NCBI RefSeq assembly: GCF_029846275.1 | Contig: NZ_JARVWS010000002.1 | Coordinates: forward strand, 1,302,001-1,366,000 | Source of the DNA: Nocardioides sp. CER19 | Lineage (GTDB): Bacteria > Actinomycetota > Actinomycetes > Propionibacteriales > Nocardioidaceae | Length of the DNA: 64,000 nt | Direction of reading: 5' to 3' | Shown: piece after piece, positions 44,722 through 53,009 of the stretch | How the letters are laid out: the number at the start of each line of letters is the position of its first letter | How positions within the stretch are numbered: the stretch's first letter is position 1 | Translations under genes and position numbers: made by a program | Notes under the pieces: generated by a model | Told to the model about the DNA's origin: nothing | What the model saw: only the letters and a program-made list of their open reading frames with translations | Databases searched by the model: none

Positions 44722-45348
44722 ATGGCTGACCAGCCGCGTCGACGCCGCGTCGGCGTCATGGGCGGCACCTTCGACCCGATCCACCACGGCCACCTCGTCG
44801 CCGCCTCGGAGGTGCAGGGGGTCTTCGACCTCGACGAGGTCGTCTTCGTGCCGACCGGCGCGCCCTGGCAGAAGGCGTCCCGAGAGGTCTCGCCGGCCGA
44901 GCACCGCTACCTGATGACGGTGATCGCGACCGCCGCCAACCCGCGGTTCACGGTGAGTCGCGTCGACATCGACCGCGGCGGGCCGACGTACACGATCGAC
45001 ACGCTGCGCGACATCAAGGACTCCCGTCCTGACGACGAGCTCTTCTTCATCACCGGGGCCGACGCGCTGACCGAGATCTTCACCTGGCGCAACGCCGACC
45101 AGCTCTTCGAGCTGGCGCAGTTCATCGGCTGCACCCGACCCGGGTACACGATGGACACCGACCTGTTCGACCGCATCCCGGCCGACCGGGTCACCGTGCT
45201 GGAGATCCCCGCGCTGGCGATCTCCTCGACCGACTGTCGTGAGAGGCACAGCCGCGGGGAACCGATCTGGTATCTCGTGCCCGACGGCGTGGTGCAGTAC
45301 ATCGGCAAGCACGCCCTCTACCCGAACCGTCCGGAAGTCACCGCATGA
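44722..45348 (+). CDS. nadD: Nicotinate-nucleotide adenylyltransferase
   Basis: A 208-residue nucleotidyltransferase that makes deamido-NAD from nicotinate mononucleotide and ATP. The signature [15 protein letters not shown] is near the N-terminus, [11 protein letters not shown] follows, and the C-terminal motif is [13 protein letters not shown]. The ATG at 44722 has a weak ribosome binding site; translation may be coupled to the small gene that ends 13 bases before. rsfS and a histidine phosphatase follow in the same direction. Confidence 0.94.
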   Translation: MADQPRRRRVGVMGGTFDPIHHGHLVAASEVQGVFDLDEVVFVPTGAPWQKASREVSPAEHRYLMTVIATAANPRFTVSRVDIDRGGPTYTIDTLRDIKDSRPDDELFFITGADALTEIFTWRNADQLFELAQFIGCTRPGYTMDTDLFDRIPADRVTVLEIPALAISSTDCRERHSRGEPIWYLVPDGVVQYIGKHALYPNRPEVTA

Positions 45349-45351
45349 TCA

Positions 45352-45406
45352 CCCCACTCGATTCGTCGCTCCCCCGCTCCGCTCCTCCGCGAACAATCGA
45401 TCGGGG
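45352..45406. repeat. Imperfect inverted repeat between nadD and rsfS
   Basis: The 12-base arms ccccactcgatt and aatcgatcgggg match at 10 of 12 positions and enclose about 31 bases rich in gctcc/cgctcc. The structure fills the whole 64-bp gap between nadD and rsfS. It resembles a REP-like intergenic element, or it may act on RNA stability or rsfS translation. I see no second copy in the window. Confidence 0.45.
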
Positions 45407-45412
45407 ACTCCG

Positions 45413-45790
45413 ATGACGGCCACCGACCACGCTCTCGAGCTCGTCACCGCCGCCGCCCGCGCGGCGTCCGACAAGCTCGCACAGCAGATCATCGCCTTCG
45501 ACGTCAGTGAGCAGCTGGCGATCACCGATGCCTTCGTGCTCGCCTCCGCGTCCAACGACCGCCAGGTCCGTGCCATCGTCGACGAGGTGGAGGAGAAGCT
45601 GCGCGCCCTCGGCGCGAAGCCGATCCGCCGCGAGGGCGAGCGCGACGGACGCTGGGTGCTCATCGACTACGGCGACGTGGTCGTGCACGTGCAGCACGAG
45701 GAGGAGCGGCAGTTCTACGCGCTCGAACGGCTCTGGCGCGACTGCCCGACGATCGCGCTGCCCGCCGACGTCGTCTCGCATGAGCGCTGA
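45413..45790 (+). CDS. rsfS: Ribosomal silencing factor RsfS
   Basis: A 125-residue RsfS/Iojap protein that binds ribosomal protein uL14 and blocks subunit joining when nutrients are scarce. The conserved core LAQQIIAFDVSEQLAITDAF, then SASNDRQVRAIVDEVEEKL and WVLIDYGDVVVHVQHEEERQ is present. GGGGA precedes the ATG. It follows nadD, its usual neighbour, and overlaps the downstream phosphatase gene by 11 bases. Confidence 0.96.
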   Translation: MTATDHALELVTAAARAASDKLAQQIIAFDVSEQLAITDAFVLASASNDRQVRAIVDEVEEKLRALGAKPIRREGERDGRWVLIDYGDVVVHVQHEEERQFYALERLWRDCPTIALPADVVSHER

Positions 45791-46391
45791 GGCGCTGCGA
45801 CGGCTCCTGCTCCTGCGCCACGGCGAGACGCCGTGGAACGCGGAGCTGCGCTGGCAGGGCCAGACCGACATCGAGCTGAGCGAGACGGGGCACCTGCAGG
45901 CCAAGGGCGCCGCCACGGTGCTGGCCGGCTACGAGCCGGTCGCGCTCTGGTGCTCCGACCTGGCCCGCGCCGCGCAGACGGCGGCGTACGTCGCCGAGCT
46001 GACCGGGCTCCCGGCCCGCCCCGACGCGCGGCTGCGGGAGACGTCCGCCGGTGAGGTCGAGGGCCTGACCGCCGACGAGATCCTCGTCCGGTTCGGCACG
46101 ACCCGGCCCGAGCTCGGCGCCGTCGGCGGCGAGTCCGCCGATGTCGTCGCCGACCGGGTCGCCGGGGCGCTGCGCGAGGCCGGTGCCGCACTCGCGCCGG
46201 GGGAGACCGCTGTCGTCGTGTCGCACGGCACGGCGATCCGCCACGGGCTCTCGCGGCTGGTCGGCTGGCCGGTAAGCGCGGACGGGGCGCTGGGCGTCCT
46301 GGCGAACTGCGGCTGGGCCGAGCTGGTCTCCGAGGCCCCGGACGGGCCCTGGCGACTCACCACCTACAACCGGCAGACCCCGATTTCGTGA
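45780..46391 (+). CDS. Histidine phosphatase (phosphoglycerate mutase-like) protein
   Basis: A 203-residue histidine phosphatase. The catalytic motif LLLRHGETPWNAELRWQGQ is at the N-terminus, with the second His in VVVSHGTAIRHGL. The protein is one of the broad-specificity phosphatases annotated next to rsfS in actinobacteria; the substrate is unknown, and some relatives act on glucosyl-3-phosphoglycerate. It overlaps rsfS by 11 bases and is likely translated with it. Confidence 0.9.
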   Translation: MSAEALRRLLLLRHGETPWNAELRWQGQTDIELSETGHLQAKGAATVLAGYEPVALWCSDLARAAQTAAYVAELTGLPARPDARLRETSAGEVEGLTADEILVRFGTTRPELGAVGGESADVVADRVAGALREAGAALAPGETAVVVSHGTAIRHGLSRLVGWPVSADGALGVLANCGWAELVSEAPDGPWRLTTYNRQTPIS

Positions 46392-46457
46392 TCGTCTGAG
46401 CCGTCCGCTAATGTTCTCGTCGTTGCCCGGGGCTGATCAAACCGGGACAACGCCATT

Positions 46458-46530
46458 GGGGCTGTGGCGCAGCTGGTAGCGCATCTGCATGGCATGCAGA
46501 GGGTCAGGGGTTCGAGTCCCCTCAGCTCCA
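46458..46530 (+). tRNA. tRNA-Ala (anticodon GGC)
   Basis: A 73-nt cloverleaf. The acceptor stem is GGGGCTG pairing with CAGCTCC (one G-U), the D-arm is GCGCAGCTGGTAGCGC, the anticodon stem is TCTGC/GCAGA with loop ATGGCAT (anticodon GGC at 46491-46493), and the T-arm is GGGGTTCGAGTCCCC. The discriminator is A, and CCA is not encoded. A TAATGT box at about 46409 is a possible promoter. It reads GCC (and GCT by wobble), the dominant Ala codon in this GC-rich genome. Confidence 0.97.
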
Positions 46531-46540
46531 CCGATCGGAT

Positions 46541-46576
46541 CGGCGGTCTTCCTGCGGAAACGCGGGGAGACCGCCG
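46541..46576 (+). terminator. Terminator after tRNA-Ala
   Basis: A 9-bp stem (cggcggtct with agaccgccg) closes an 18-base loop and is followed by TTCTGC. It lies 10 bases after the tRNA. Confidence 0.65.
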
Positions 46577-46611
46577 TTCTGCATCTCGGCTGACGGCGGC
46601 CCCGGCGGGCG

Positions 46612-47253
46612 CTACTGGATCGGCTGCGGCTGAGCCGGCGGCGAGCTGGTCAGCAGCGGGCGCAGCGGCGTCCGCGCCAGCACGGCCACGAGCCGGGTCA
46701 CCACGGGCGCGACGACGAGGTAGGACAACCAGGCGATGGCCGCGCCGACCAGGAGCCCGGTCACGACGTCCAGCGGGAAGTGCGCGCCGACGTACACGCG
46801 GGTGAACGCCATCGCCAGGGCGAGGAGGAGCGTGATGAGTCCGAGTCGCCGGTGGGCCAGCATCACGCCGGCGGTCGCGGCGCCCGCCATCACCGCGTGG
46901 TCGCTCGGGAACGAGTAGTCGGAGCTGCGCGCGACGAGGACGAGCGTGTGCGGCAACACGGTGTAGGGCCGCGGTTCGGCGAAGCCGGCCACGAGGAACT
47001 GGTTCACGCCGACGGCCACCAGCACGCCGATCGGCGCCCACAGCGCGGCGGCCATCCGGCGCAGGTCTCCGTCGCGCCGGACCAGCCACCACGAGAGGAG
47101 GAGCAGCCCGGCGAACAGGCCCACGCCGTACACCGCGTAGAGCCGCGCCGGTGCGTGCAGCCACGGCGTCGTCCGCGCCAGGTGGTTGACCGACTCGAAC
47201 CAGCCCTTCTGGAGGGAGCCCCACACCACCGTTCCGTCGCTCGTCCAGCTCAC
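46612..47253 (-). CDS. PAP2-family membrane phosphatase
   Basis: A 213-residue polytopic protein with about five or six membrane helices. The PAP2 motifs are present: EPRPYTVLPH (motif 1, RP), SFPSDHAVMAGA (motif 2, with Asp in place of Gly in PSGH) and FTRVYVGAHFPLDV (motif 3). Such enzymes dephosphorylate lipid phosphates, for example undecaprenyl pyrophosphate. GGAGGAGGAAC precedes the GTG at 47253. It is divergent from the mannosyltransferase-like gene, which uses polyprenyl-phosphate sugars, so a lipid-carrier role would fit. Confidence 0.87.
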   Translation of the reverse strand: MSWTSDGTVVWGSLQKGWFESVNHLARTTPWLHAPARLYAVYGVGLFAGLLLLSWWLVRRDGDLRRMAAALWAPIGVLVAVGVNQFLVAGFAEPRPYTVLPHTLVLVARSSDYSFPSDHAVMAGAATAGVMLAHRRLGLITLLLALAMAFTRVYVGAHFPLDVVTGLLVGAAIAWLSYLVVAPVVTRLVAVLARTPLRPLLTSSPPAQPQPIQ

Positions 47254-47364
47254 TTCCGTTCCTCCTCCGTCGTGCCGATGGGCGACGGTAGGCGGGTCAC
47301 GATGAAGGGGGCATGAAGCCTCCTCGGGGCCGACGACCTTCATCTGGCGCTCATCCTGCGCTCC

Positions 47365-47370
47365 TAGCGT
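47365..47370 (+). promoter_or_regulatory. -10 box of a leaderless transcript (mannosyltransferase-like gene)
   Basis: TAGCGT is 6 bases before the ATG at 47377, and no ribosome binding site is visible. Confidence 0.4.
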
Positions 47371-47376
47371 GGGCCC

Positions 47377-48816
47377 ATGCCTCGAGCGGGGATCGTGGTG
47401 AGCGGTCGCCTGTGGGTGCCCTGCGGCCTGGTCGGAGCGGCCTGCATGACCGCCGGCGGACTGGCCTACGCGGGCATGCCGCACGGCGGGCGGGTCGCGA
47501 GCCTGGACGCACTGCGCGACTTCCGAGCCTGGAACGCCGGCGAGCGCTGGGGTCTGGGGCTCTGTGTCATGGGCGTCCTCCTCCTCACCGCCGCCTGGCT
47601 GATGCTGGGGGCCGCCGTCCGCACCGGCACGGTGGGCGTCGCGGGCGTCAACCGGGCGACGCTGCTGTGGACCGTGCCGCTGCTCGTCGCGCCACCCCTC
47701 TTCAGCGGAGACGCCTGGAGCTACGCCGCGGACGGGGTCCTCGCCGGCCGTGGCCTGTCGCCGTACGTCGTCCCGCCGGCCGTGCTGCACGGCCCGATCG
47801 TCCAGGCGGTGTGCCAGTGCTGGCGGCACACGCCGGCGCCGTACGGCCCGGTGCCGCTCGTCTGGGGCGCCGCTCTGAGCCATCTGACGTCCAGCCCCTG
47901 GTTGCTCATGTTCGGCTACCGGATGCTCGCCGTGGTCGGGCTCGGCCTGCTGATGGTCGTGGCGCCGCGGCTGGCGCACCTGGCGGGGTGCCGGCCGGCG
48001 CAGGCGTCGTGGCTCGCCGTCGCGAGCCCGTTCGTCCTCGCCAACGGCGTCGGCGGCGCCCACGTCGACCTGCTGCTCGCGGGGCTCGTGTGTGCGGCCC
48101 TCCTGCTCGCGATGTCACGCGGATGGGTGGCCGGCGCGCTGCTGGTCGGGCTGGCGACGGCGGTCAAGGCCCCGGCCGTCGTGGCCGGCCTCGGCGTGGT
48201 GCTGCTGGCCGCCCGCTCGGGCCGCCTCCGCGACCGGCTCAGGTCGGGCGTGGGCGTCGGCGGCATCGCGCTGGCCACGGTCGTCGGGATCGGAGTCTTC
48301 AGCGGCCTCGGCGTCGGCTGGGTCGGCACGATGCACGTCGCCGTCGGGCTGCACACGCCGCTCTCGCTGCCGTTCGACGCCGGGCGGCTGCTGCGCTGGG
48401 TGCACGACTCCGACGCGGCGTCGATGGCCGACACGGTCGGGATCGGCCTGCTCCTCGTCGGCTGCGCGCTGCTGCTCGCCCTGGCGCCGGTGCGGGAGCG
48501 GCGCGCCTCGCTCACCGCGACCGGAGTCGCGATGCTGCTGACGACCGTGCTGAGCCCGGTGACCAACTACTGGTACTTCCTCTGGTGCCTGCCGCTGCTC
48601 GCCTGCTGCCGCCTGCCCGAGCGGGCGCGGCGGTGCCTGGTCGCCCTGGTCGCGGTGCTCGGCGTACTCGCTCCGCTCGACCCGAGCCTGCACCTCCGCG
48701 ACGCGTGGATGGTCATCATCGGCTCGGTCGTCGCGGCCCTTGCGATCGCGCTCGCGTGGAGTAGGGACGGCCGCCTGGCGACCCCTGGCCGACCGGCGGG
48801 AACGGGTTTACTCTGA
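47377..48816 (+). CDS. Polyprenol-phosphate-mannose-dependent mannosyltransferase-like membrane protein (MptB type)
   Basis: A 479-residue GT-C-fold glycosyltransferase with about eleven or twelve membrane helices. The acidic motif that starts the first large outer loop is PLFSGDAWSYAADGVLAGRG, as in the actinobacterial MptA/MptB family. That family adds alpha-1,6-mannose to lipoglycans using polyprenyl-phosphate mannose. In a non-mycolate actinomycete the product would be a lipomannan-like glycan, which is inference. The ATG at 47377 is supported by a leaderless -10 box; a GTG 21 bases downstream is the alternative. Confidence 0.82.
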   Translation: MPRAGIVVSGRLWVPCGLVGAACMTAGGLAYAGMPHGGRVASLDALRDFRAWNAGERWGLGLCVMGVLLLTAAWLMLGAAVRTGTVGVAGVNRATLLWTVPLLVAPPLFSGDAWSYAADGVLAGRGLSPYVVPPAVLHGPIVQAVCQCWRHTPAPYGPVPLVWGAALSHLTSSPWLLMFGYRMLAVVGLGLLMVVAPRLAHLAGCRPAQASWLAVASPFVLANGVGGAHVDLLLAGLVCAALLLAMSRGWVAGALLVGLATAVKAPAVVAGLGVVLLAARSGRLRDRLRSGVGVGGIALATVVGIGVFSGLGVGWVGTMHVAVGLHTPLSLPFDAGRLLRWVHDSDAASMADTVGIGLLLVGCALLLALAPVRERRASLTATGVAMLLTTVLSPVTNYWYFLWCLPLLACCRLPERARRCLVALVAVLGVLAPLDPSLHLRDAWMVIIGSVVAALAIALAWSRDGRLATPGRPAGTGLL

Positions 48817-48880
48817 GCTGGCTCGCGTGGGTGAGGGGCGGTCAGCAGCGCCCCTTCAGAGGCACGTCTGGGGAGGCGTC

Positions 48881-49306
48881 GTGGTCGGACGGAAGACCGA
48901 CGCTGAGACGGCTCCGGGAGGCACGTCGGTGTCGGCGACAGCCCGACTCGAGTTCGAGGTGACCGGCGACGACACAGCCCGGGCGCTGATGTCCGGCGAC
49001 CTGGAGGTCCTGGCCACGCCACGTCTCGTGGCGTGGCTCGAGGCGGCGACGTGCGCTGCGGTCCGTGACCGGCTCCCGGAGGGTGAGACCACGGTGGGGA
49101 CGTCGGTCGAGATCGACCACGTCACGGCCTCGCCCGTCGGTGCCTGGGTCGTGGCCACCGCCGACCTGACGGGGGCCACCGGCGGCACCCTGCTCTTCGA
49201 GGTCGAGGCTGTCGACCGCGCCAGCGGGGAGGTGCTCGGTCGCGGATCGATCACCCGGGCGGTCGTCGACCGGGAGCGGTTCCTCGCGCGGTGGGCGCGA
49301 GGCTGA
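48881..49306 (+). CDS. Hotdog-fold thioesterase (FlK-like)
   Basis: A 141-residue hotdog protein with LATPRLVAWLEAATCAAVRD, GETTVGTSVEIDHVTASPVG and a C-terminal beta-sheet GTLLFEVEAVDRASGE. The Thr, Glu and His of the FlK (fluoroacetyl-CoA thioesterase) triad can be placed at TPR, LEA and DHV. It should hydrolyse an acyl-CoA. GGGGAGG precedes the GTG at 48881. It is 16 bases upstream of the NAD(P)-binding protein gene, probably in one transcript. Confidence 0.82.
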   Translation: MVGRKTDAETAPGGTSVSATARLEFEVTGDDTARALMSGDLEVLATPRLVAWLEAATCAAVRDRLPEGETTVGTSVEIDHVTASPVGAWVVATADLTGATGGTLLFEVEAVDRASGEVLGRGSITRAVVDRERFLARWARG

Positions 49307-49322
49307 TCGGGTACGAGGGACC

Positions 49323-50219
49323 GTGCACGAGGGCCTCACCGTCCTGGTGACCGGTGCGACCGGCTTCGTCGGGAGTCGTCTCGTGCCGGCCCTCCAGGAC
49401 ACCGGACACCGGGTCATGGCGATGACGCGCCGGCCCGGGTCCTACGACGGTCCCGGCGAGCCGGTGGGCGGGGACGTCCACGACCCTGGGACGTTGGCGG
49501 AGGCGGTGGCGGACGCCGACGTGGCCGTCTACCTCGTCCACTCGCTGGGGGACGCCGACTTCGAGCGTCGCGACGCCGCGGCGGCCAGGAACTTCGGGCT
49601 CGCCGCCGCTGCCGCGGGCGTGCGCCAGATCGTCTACCTCGGCGGCCTGGGCGGCGAGGGAGGCCAGCTCTCGCCGCACCTGCGGTCCCGGCGCGAGGTC
49701 GAGCAGCTGCTCGCGCAGTCGGGCGTCCCGCTGACGGTGCTCCGCGCCGCCATCGTCGTCGGAGCCGGCGGCATCTCGTGGGAGATCACCCGGCAGCTGG
49801 TGAAGAACCTGCCCGCGATGGTCGTCCCGCGCTGGGCATCGACCCGGACGCAGCCGATCGCGATCGACGACGTCGTGCGCTACCTCGTCGGTGTCGTCGG
49901 CAACGACGCCGCCCTGGGCCGGGTCCTCGAGATCGGCGGGGCCGACCGGCTCACCTACCTCGAGATGCTGCAACAGGCCGCCGAGGTGATCGAGGGCCGG
50001 CGGGTCCCCATCGCGCCGGTGCCGGTGCTGACCCCGCGCCTGTCGTCGTACTGGATCTCGCTGGTCACCGATGTCGACCCGACCACCGGTCGGAACCTCA
50101 TCGACTCGATGTCGACCGAGGTCGTGCAGGAGGATCTGGCGATCCGCGAGCTGGTGCCGGGGGAGCCGCTGACCTACCGGGAGGCGGTCCGGCGCGCGGT
50201 GGAGGCCGGGGGCGGCTAG
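49323..50219 (+). CDS. NAD(P)H-binding atypical SDR protein
   Basis: A 298-residue protein with the cofactor loop VTGATGFVGSRLVPAL at the N-terminus, a short acidic segment GGDVHDPGTLAEAVADADV and the strand QIVYLGGLGGEG. It lacks a clear YxxxK catalytic pair, as in SDR_a5-type proteins annotated as NAD(P)H-binding or ubiquinone-associated. The start is a GTG. Its TAG stop shares bases with the stop of the convergent CPBP gene (CTAG, 50216-50219). The function is unknown. Confidence 0.82.
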   Translation: MHEGLTVLVTGATGFVGSRLVPALQDTGHRVMAMTRRPGSYDGPGEPVGGDVHDPGTLAEAVADADVAVYLVHSLGDADFERRDAAAARNFGLAAAAAGVRQIVYLGGLGGEGGQLSPHLRSRREVEQLLAQSGVPLTVLRAAIVVGAGGISWEITRQLVKNLPAMVVPRWASTRTQPIAIDDVVRYLVGVVGNDAALGRVLEIGGADRLTYLEMLQQAAEVIEGRRVPIAPVPVLTPRLSSYWISLVTDVDPTTGRNLIDSMSTEVVQEDLAIRELVPGEPLTYREAVRRAVEAGGG

Positions 50220-50911
50220 GCGAAGAGCGGCGGCAGGGCGAGCAGCACGGTCAGCGACCAGGTGACGTGGGTGAGCACGGGCGCGAGGATGCCGCCCGAC
50301 GCACGGCGCTCCAGGCCGACCACGACGCCCAGGACCGCGGCGGCGCCGGCCAGCATCACGTTACCGGTCGCGAGCGTCACCAGGGTGTAGGCGAGCGTGG
50401 TCCACAGCACCGGACGGCGCGTGACCGCGGCGTAGAGCGCACCTCGGAAGAAGAGCTCCTCGGCGACGCCGTTGACGGCGGTGATGACGACGAGCACCGG
50501 CAAGGACCCCTGGTCGGCGTAGTCGAGGACGCCGGCGACGCGCCCACCGAGGTAGGGCAGCTCGCGCACGACGAGCGCACCGAGCACGAAGACGCCAGCC
50601 AGCGCCAGGCCGAGAGCCACCGGTGACACGGTGGGCCGGACGAGCCCGGTCCGCAGGCCGATCCGGCCCAGGTGCAGCGGCCCCGACGCGAACGCGCCGA
50701 CGACCCAGACCGCGGCGAGCGCGAGCGTGGCCGGGTAGAACGACGGGCTGCCGGGTTCGATCCGCAGCGACAGGCCGAGGGCGACGGCGCCGACGATCGC
50801 GAACGCGCTGGTCACCCACTGGCGGCGGCGCAGCGCTCGTGGCGCTTCCCGGTGGTCGCGGGGAACGACCTCCCACAGCGACCGGCGCAACCAGGTGCGG
50901 ATCGGTCCCAT
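50216..50911 (-). CDS. CPBP-family intramembrane glutamic protease
   Basis: A 231-residue membrane protein with about seven or eight helices. The active-site motifs are VAEELFFRGALYAAV (EExxxR) and, further on, the conserved His of LAPVLTHVTWSL. The family cleaves proteins within the membrane (Rce1-like) or processes bacteriocin-type peptides; the substrate here is unknown. No ribosome binding site precedes the ATG at 50911, and a TACCGT box 8 bases upstream suggests leaderless transcription. Confidence 0.87.
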   Translation of the reverse strand: MGPIRTWLRRSLWEVVPRDHREAPRALRRRQWVTSAFAIVGAVALGLSLRIEPGSPSFYPATLALAAVWVVGAFASGPLHLGRIGLRTGLVRPTVSPVALGLALAGVFVLGALVVRELPYLGGRVAGVLDYADQGSLPVLVVITAVNGVAEELFFRGALYAAVTRRPVLWTTLAYTLVTLATGNVMLAGAAAVLGVVVGLERRASGGILAPVLTHVTWSLTVLLALPPLFA

Positions 50912-50919
50912 GGGGGCTG

Positions 50920-50925
50920 ACGGTA
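50920..50925 (-). promoter_or_regulatory. -10 box of a leaderless transcript (CPBP protease)
   Basis: On the reverse strand TACCGT lies 8 bases before the ATG at 50911. Confidence 0.35.
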
Positions 50926-50987
50926 GCGACACACCGGATCGGGTACCCGCGCACGAACGCCAACCTGACCACCCGGATCGGAGACCC

Positions 50988-51455
50988 ATGAGCGACAGCC
51001 CCCACCAGCACCACCGGATCGTCGGCTACCTGACGGCGATGTCGGTGTTCGGGTCGTTCGTCGGCCTCGCCGTCGGTGTCGGCCGCGCCCGCGGGGACAG
51101 CCTGCCGGCGTCGTACCGTCTCGAGGACGTCGCGCTCGGCGCGCTCGCGACGCACAAGTTCGCCCGTCTGCTCACCAAGGACGGCGTGACCACGCCGCTG
51201 CGGGCGCCGTTCACCGAGTTCAAGGGCAATGCCGGTTCCGCCGAGGTCAACGAGGAGCCGCGGCACGAGCCGGGGAAGCACGTCGTCGGCGAGATGCTGT
51301 CCTGCCCGTTCTGCGTCACCCCCTGGATCGCGACCGGGTACGTCGCGACGCTGGCGATCTCGCCGCGGTTGGCCCGCGCCTGGGCGGCCGTCTTCGGCAT
51401 CGTCGGCGGTTCCGACTTCCTCCAGCAGGCCTACGGCCGGATCCGCGAGGACTGA
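50988..51455 (+). CDS. DUF1360 membrane protein
   Basis: A 155-residue protein with two or three hydrophobic helices. The region LEDVALGALATHKFARLLTKDGVTTPLRAPF and the Cys pair in EMLSCPFCVTPWIATGY define DUF1360. This family includes the Bacillus sporulation protein YjcA, but in actinobacteria its role is not known. GGAG precedes the ATG. It is convergent with the LuxR-type regulator gene. Confidence 0.85.
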   Translation: MSDSPHQHHRIVGYLTAMSVFGSFVGLAVGVGRARGDSLPASYRLEDVALGALATHKFARLLTKDGVTTPLRAPFTEFKGNAGSAEVNEEPRHEPGKHVVGEMLSCPFCVTPWIATGYVATLAISPRLARAWAAVFGIVGGSDFLQQAYGRIRED

Positions 51456-51474
51456 CGGGCACGGCAGAAGGCGG

Positions 51475-52137
51475 TCAGGCCCTCCGCGAGGCGACCAGCC
51501 CGGACTGGTAGGCGAACACCACGAGCTGTGCCCGGTCCCGCGCGCCGAGCTTGGTCATCGCCCGGCTGACGTGGGTCTTCGCGGTCATCGGGCTCAGCAC
51601 CATCCGCTCGGCGATCTCGTCGTTGCTCAGGCCGTGCGCGACGAGCCCGACGACCTCGCGCTCCCGGCTCGTGAGCAGGTCGAGGTCGGCGCCGGGGAGC
51701 ACGTCCGCGGGCCGCGCCGCGAACTCGCTGATCAGCCGCCGAGTGACGGCGGGGGAGAGCAGGGCGTCCCCGCGGACGGTCACGCGGAGCGCCTGCAGCA
51801 GGTCGTCGGGCTCGGTGTCCTTCACGACGAAGCCGGCGGCGCCGGCGCGGAGGGAGTTGAAGACGTACTCGTCGAGCCCGTAGTTGGTCAGCATCACGAC
51901 GCGTACGTCGACCAGCCGCTCGTCGGTCGCGATCTGCCGGGTCGCCTCGATGCCGTCGGCGATCGGCATCTGGACGTCCATCAGCACGATGTCCGGGCGG
52001 TGCTCGACCGCGAGTGCGACGGCCTCGAGGCCGTTGGCCCCCTCCGCGACGACCTCGATGTCCTCCTCGCCGTCGAGCAACGCCTTGATCCCGGTGCGGA
52101 TCAGCGGCTGGTCGTCGACCAGGACGACCCTGATCAC
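51475..52137 (-). CDS. NarL/LuxR-type response regulator
   Basis: A 220-residue regulator. The receiver (1-120) has acidic D8-D9, the phospho-acceptor D54 in IVLMDVQMPIADG and the Lys in GFVVKDTEP. The GerE/LuxR helix-turn-helix (about 150-215) contains LTSREREVVGLVAHGLSNDE followed by KTHVSRAMTKLGARDRAQLV. The GTG at 52137 overlaps the stop of the kinase gene by four bases. It pairs with that kinase; the target genes are unknown. Confidence 0.94.
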   Translation of the reverse strand: MIRVVLVDDQPLIRTGIKALLDGEEDIEVVAEGANGLEAVALAVEHRPDIVLMDVQMPIADGIEATRQIATDERLVDVRVVMLTNYGLDEYVFNSLRAGAAGFVVKDTEPDDLLQALRVTVRGDALLSPAVTRRLISEFAARPADVLPGADLDLLTSREREVVGLVAHGLSNDEIAERMVLSPMTAKTHVSRAMTKLGARDRAQLVVFAYQSGLVASRRA

Positions 52138-52901
52138 CGGACGCCGTCCACCGGCAGGTCGGCGAGCACAGAGAAGCCCTGCGCGGCGCCCGGGCCCGCC
52201 TGCAGGCGACCGCCCAGCGCCGTGACCCGCTCCCGCATGCCGATCAGGCCGTAGCCGGGCACCGGCGGCTGGCCGGACCCGGTGCCGTCGTCGTCGACGC
52301 GGACGGTGAGGACCCGGTCGCCGTAGGTGAGCTCGACCAGGGCGGTGGCATCGCCGGCGTGGCGGGTGATGTTGGTGAGCGCCTCCTGGACGACGCGGTA
52401 GGCCGCGCGGTCGACGTCGGGTGGCAGCGGGCGCTCGTCCCCCCGCACGACGAGCGTCGTCGGCAGGCCGGACGACCGCGCCCGCTCGACCAGCCTCGGG
52501 AGCCGGTCGAGACCGCTGCTGCCGTTGTCGTCCTCGTGGCGGAGGACGTCGAGCGTCGAGCGCAGCTCGCGCACCGCGTCGCTGCTCGCCTCCTGGATCG
52601 CGAGCAGCGCGTCCGACGGGTCCTCGCCGTTCTTGCGGGCCAGGTGGGTCGCGACGCCGGCCTGCACCTTGATCACCGAGATGCTGTGGGTGAGTGAGTC
52701 GTGCAGCTCGCGGGCGATCCGGAGGCGCTCCTCCATCGCGCGGCGGCGGGCGACCTCGTCGCGGGTGCGCTCGGCCTCCTCGGCGCGCCGCTCGACCTCG
52801 CGGACGTGCGCGTGCCACTCGACGAAGGCGATCACGCCCACCGCCGCCGAGACCACCCAGCCCGCGGCGTAGAACCTCCGCCATTGGCGATCAGTGCGCA
52901 T
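52134..52901 (-). CDS. NarX/DesK-type sensor histidine kinase, short form
   Basis: A 255-residue HisKA_3 kinase. One membrane helix (about residues 9-27) leads into a coiled coil (30-62), then the DHp box RIARELHDSLTHSISVIKVQ with H67, and the HATPase_c domain with VVQEALTNITRHAGDATALV, VDDDGTGSG and PGYGLIGMRERV. It has only one transmembrane segment and little sensor sequence, shorter than most NarL-partner kinases (300-400 residues). It may sense within or near the membrane. A leaderless -10 box (TAGGCT) is 6 bases before the ATG. Confidence 0.92.
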   Translation of the reverse strand: MRTDRQWRRFYAAGWVVSAAVGVIAFVEWHAHVREVERRAEEAERTRDEVARRRAMEERLRIARELHDSLTHSISVIKVQAGVATHLARKNGEDPSDALLAIQEASSDAVRELRSTLDVLRHEDDNGSSGLDRLPRLVERARSSGLPTTLVVRGDERPLPPDVDRAAYRVVQEALTNITRHAGDATALVELTYGDRVLTVRVDDDGTGSGQPPVPGYGLIGMRERVTALGGRLQAGPGAAQGFSVLADLPVDGVR

Positions 52902-52907
52902 GGCCCG

Positions 52908-52913
52908 AGCCTA
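52908..52913 (-). promoter_or_regulatory. -10 box of the leaderless NarL-type two-component operon
   Basis: On the reverse strand TAGGCT lies 6 bases before the ATG at 52901, with no Shine-Dalgarno sequence. Confidence 0.5.
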
Positions 52914-53009
52914 GGGCCGTTCGGCGTGCGCCGCGTCCCTCCGAGGGAGTAGCCGGCGGCTACTCCCGGCGCGGTAGCCGACCGCTCCGCGACCGACCGG
53001 CCCGCCTGC

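Noticed and set aside
46458..46530. Integrated element at the tRNA-Ala gene
   Set aside because: The 3' end of the tRNA is not duplicated nearby and no integrase gene is present; the flanking genes are normal.
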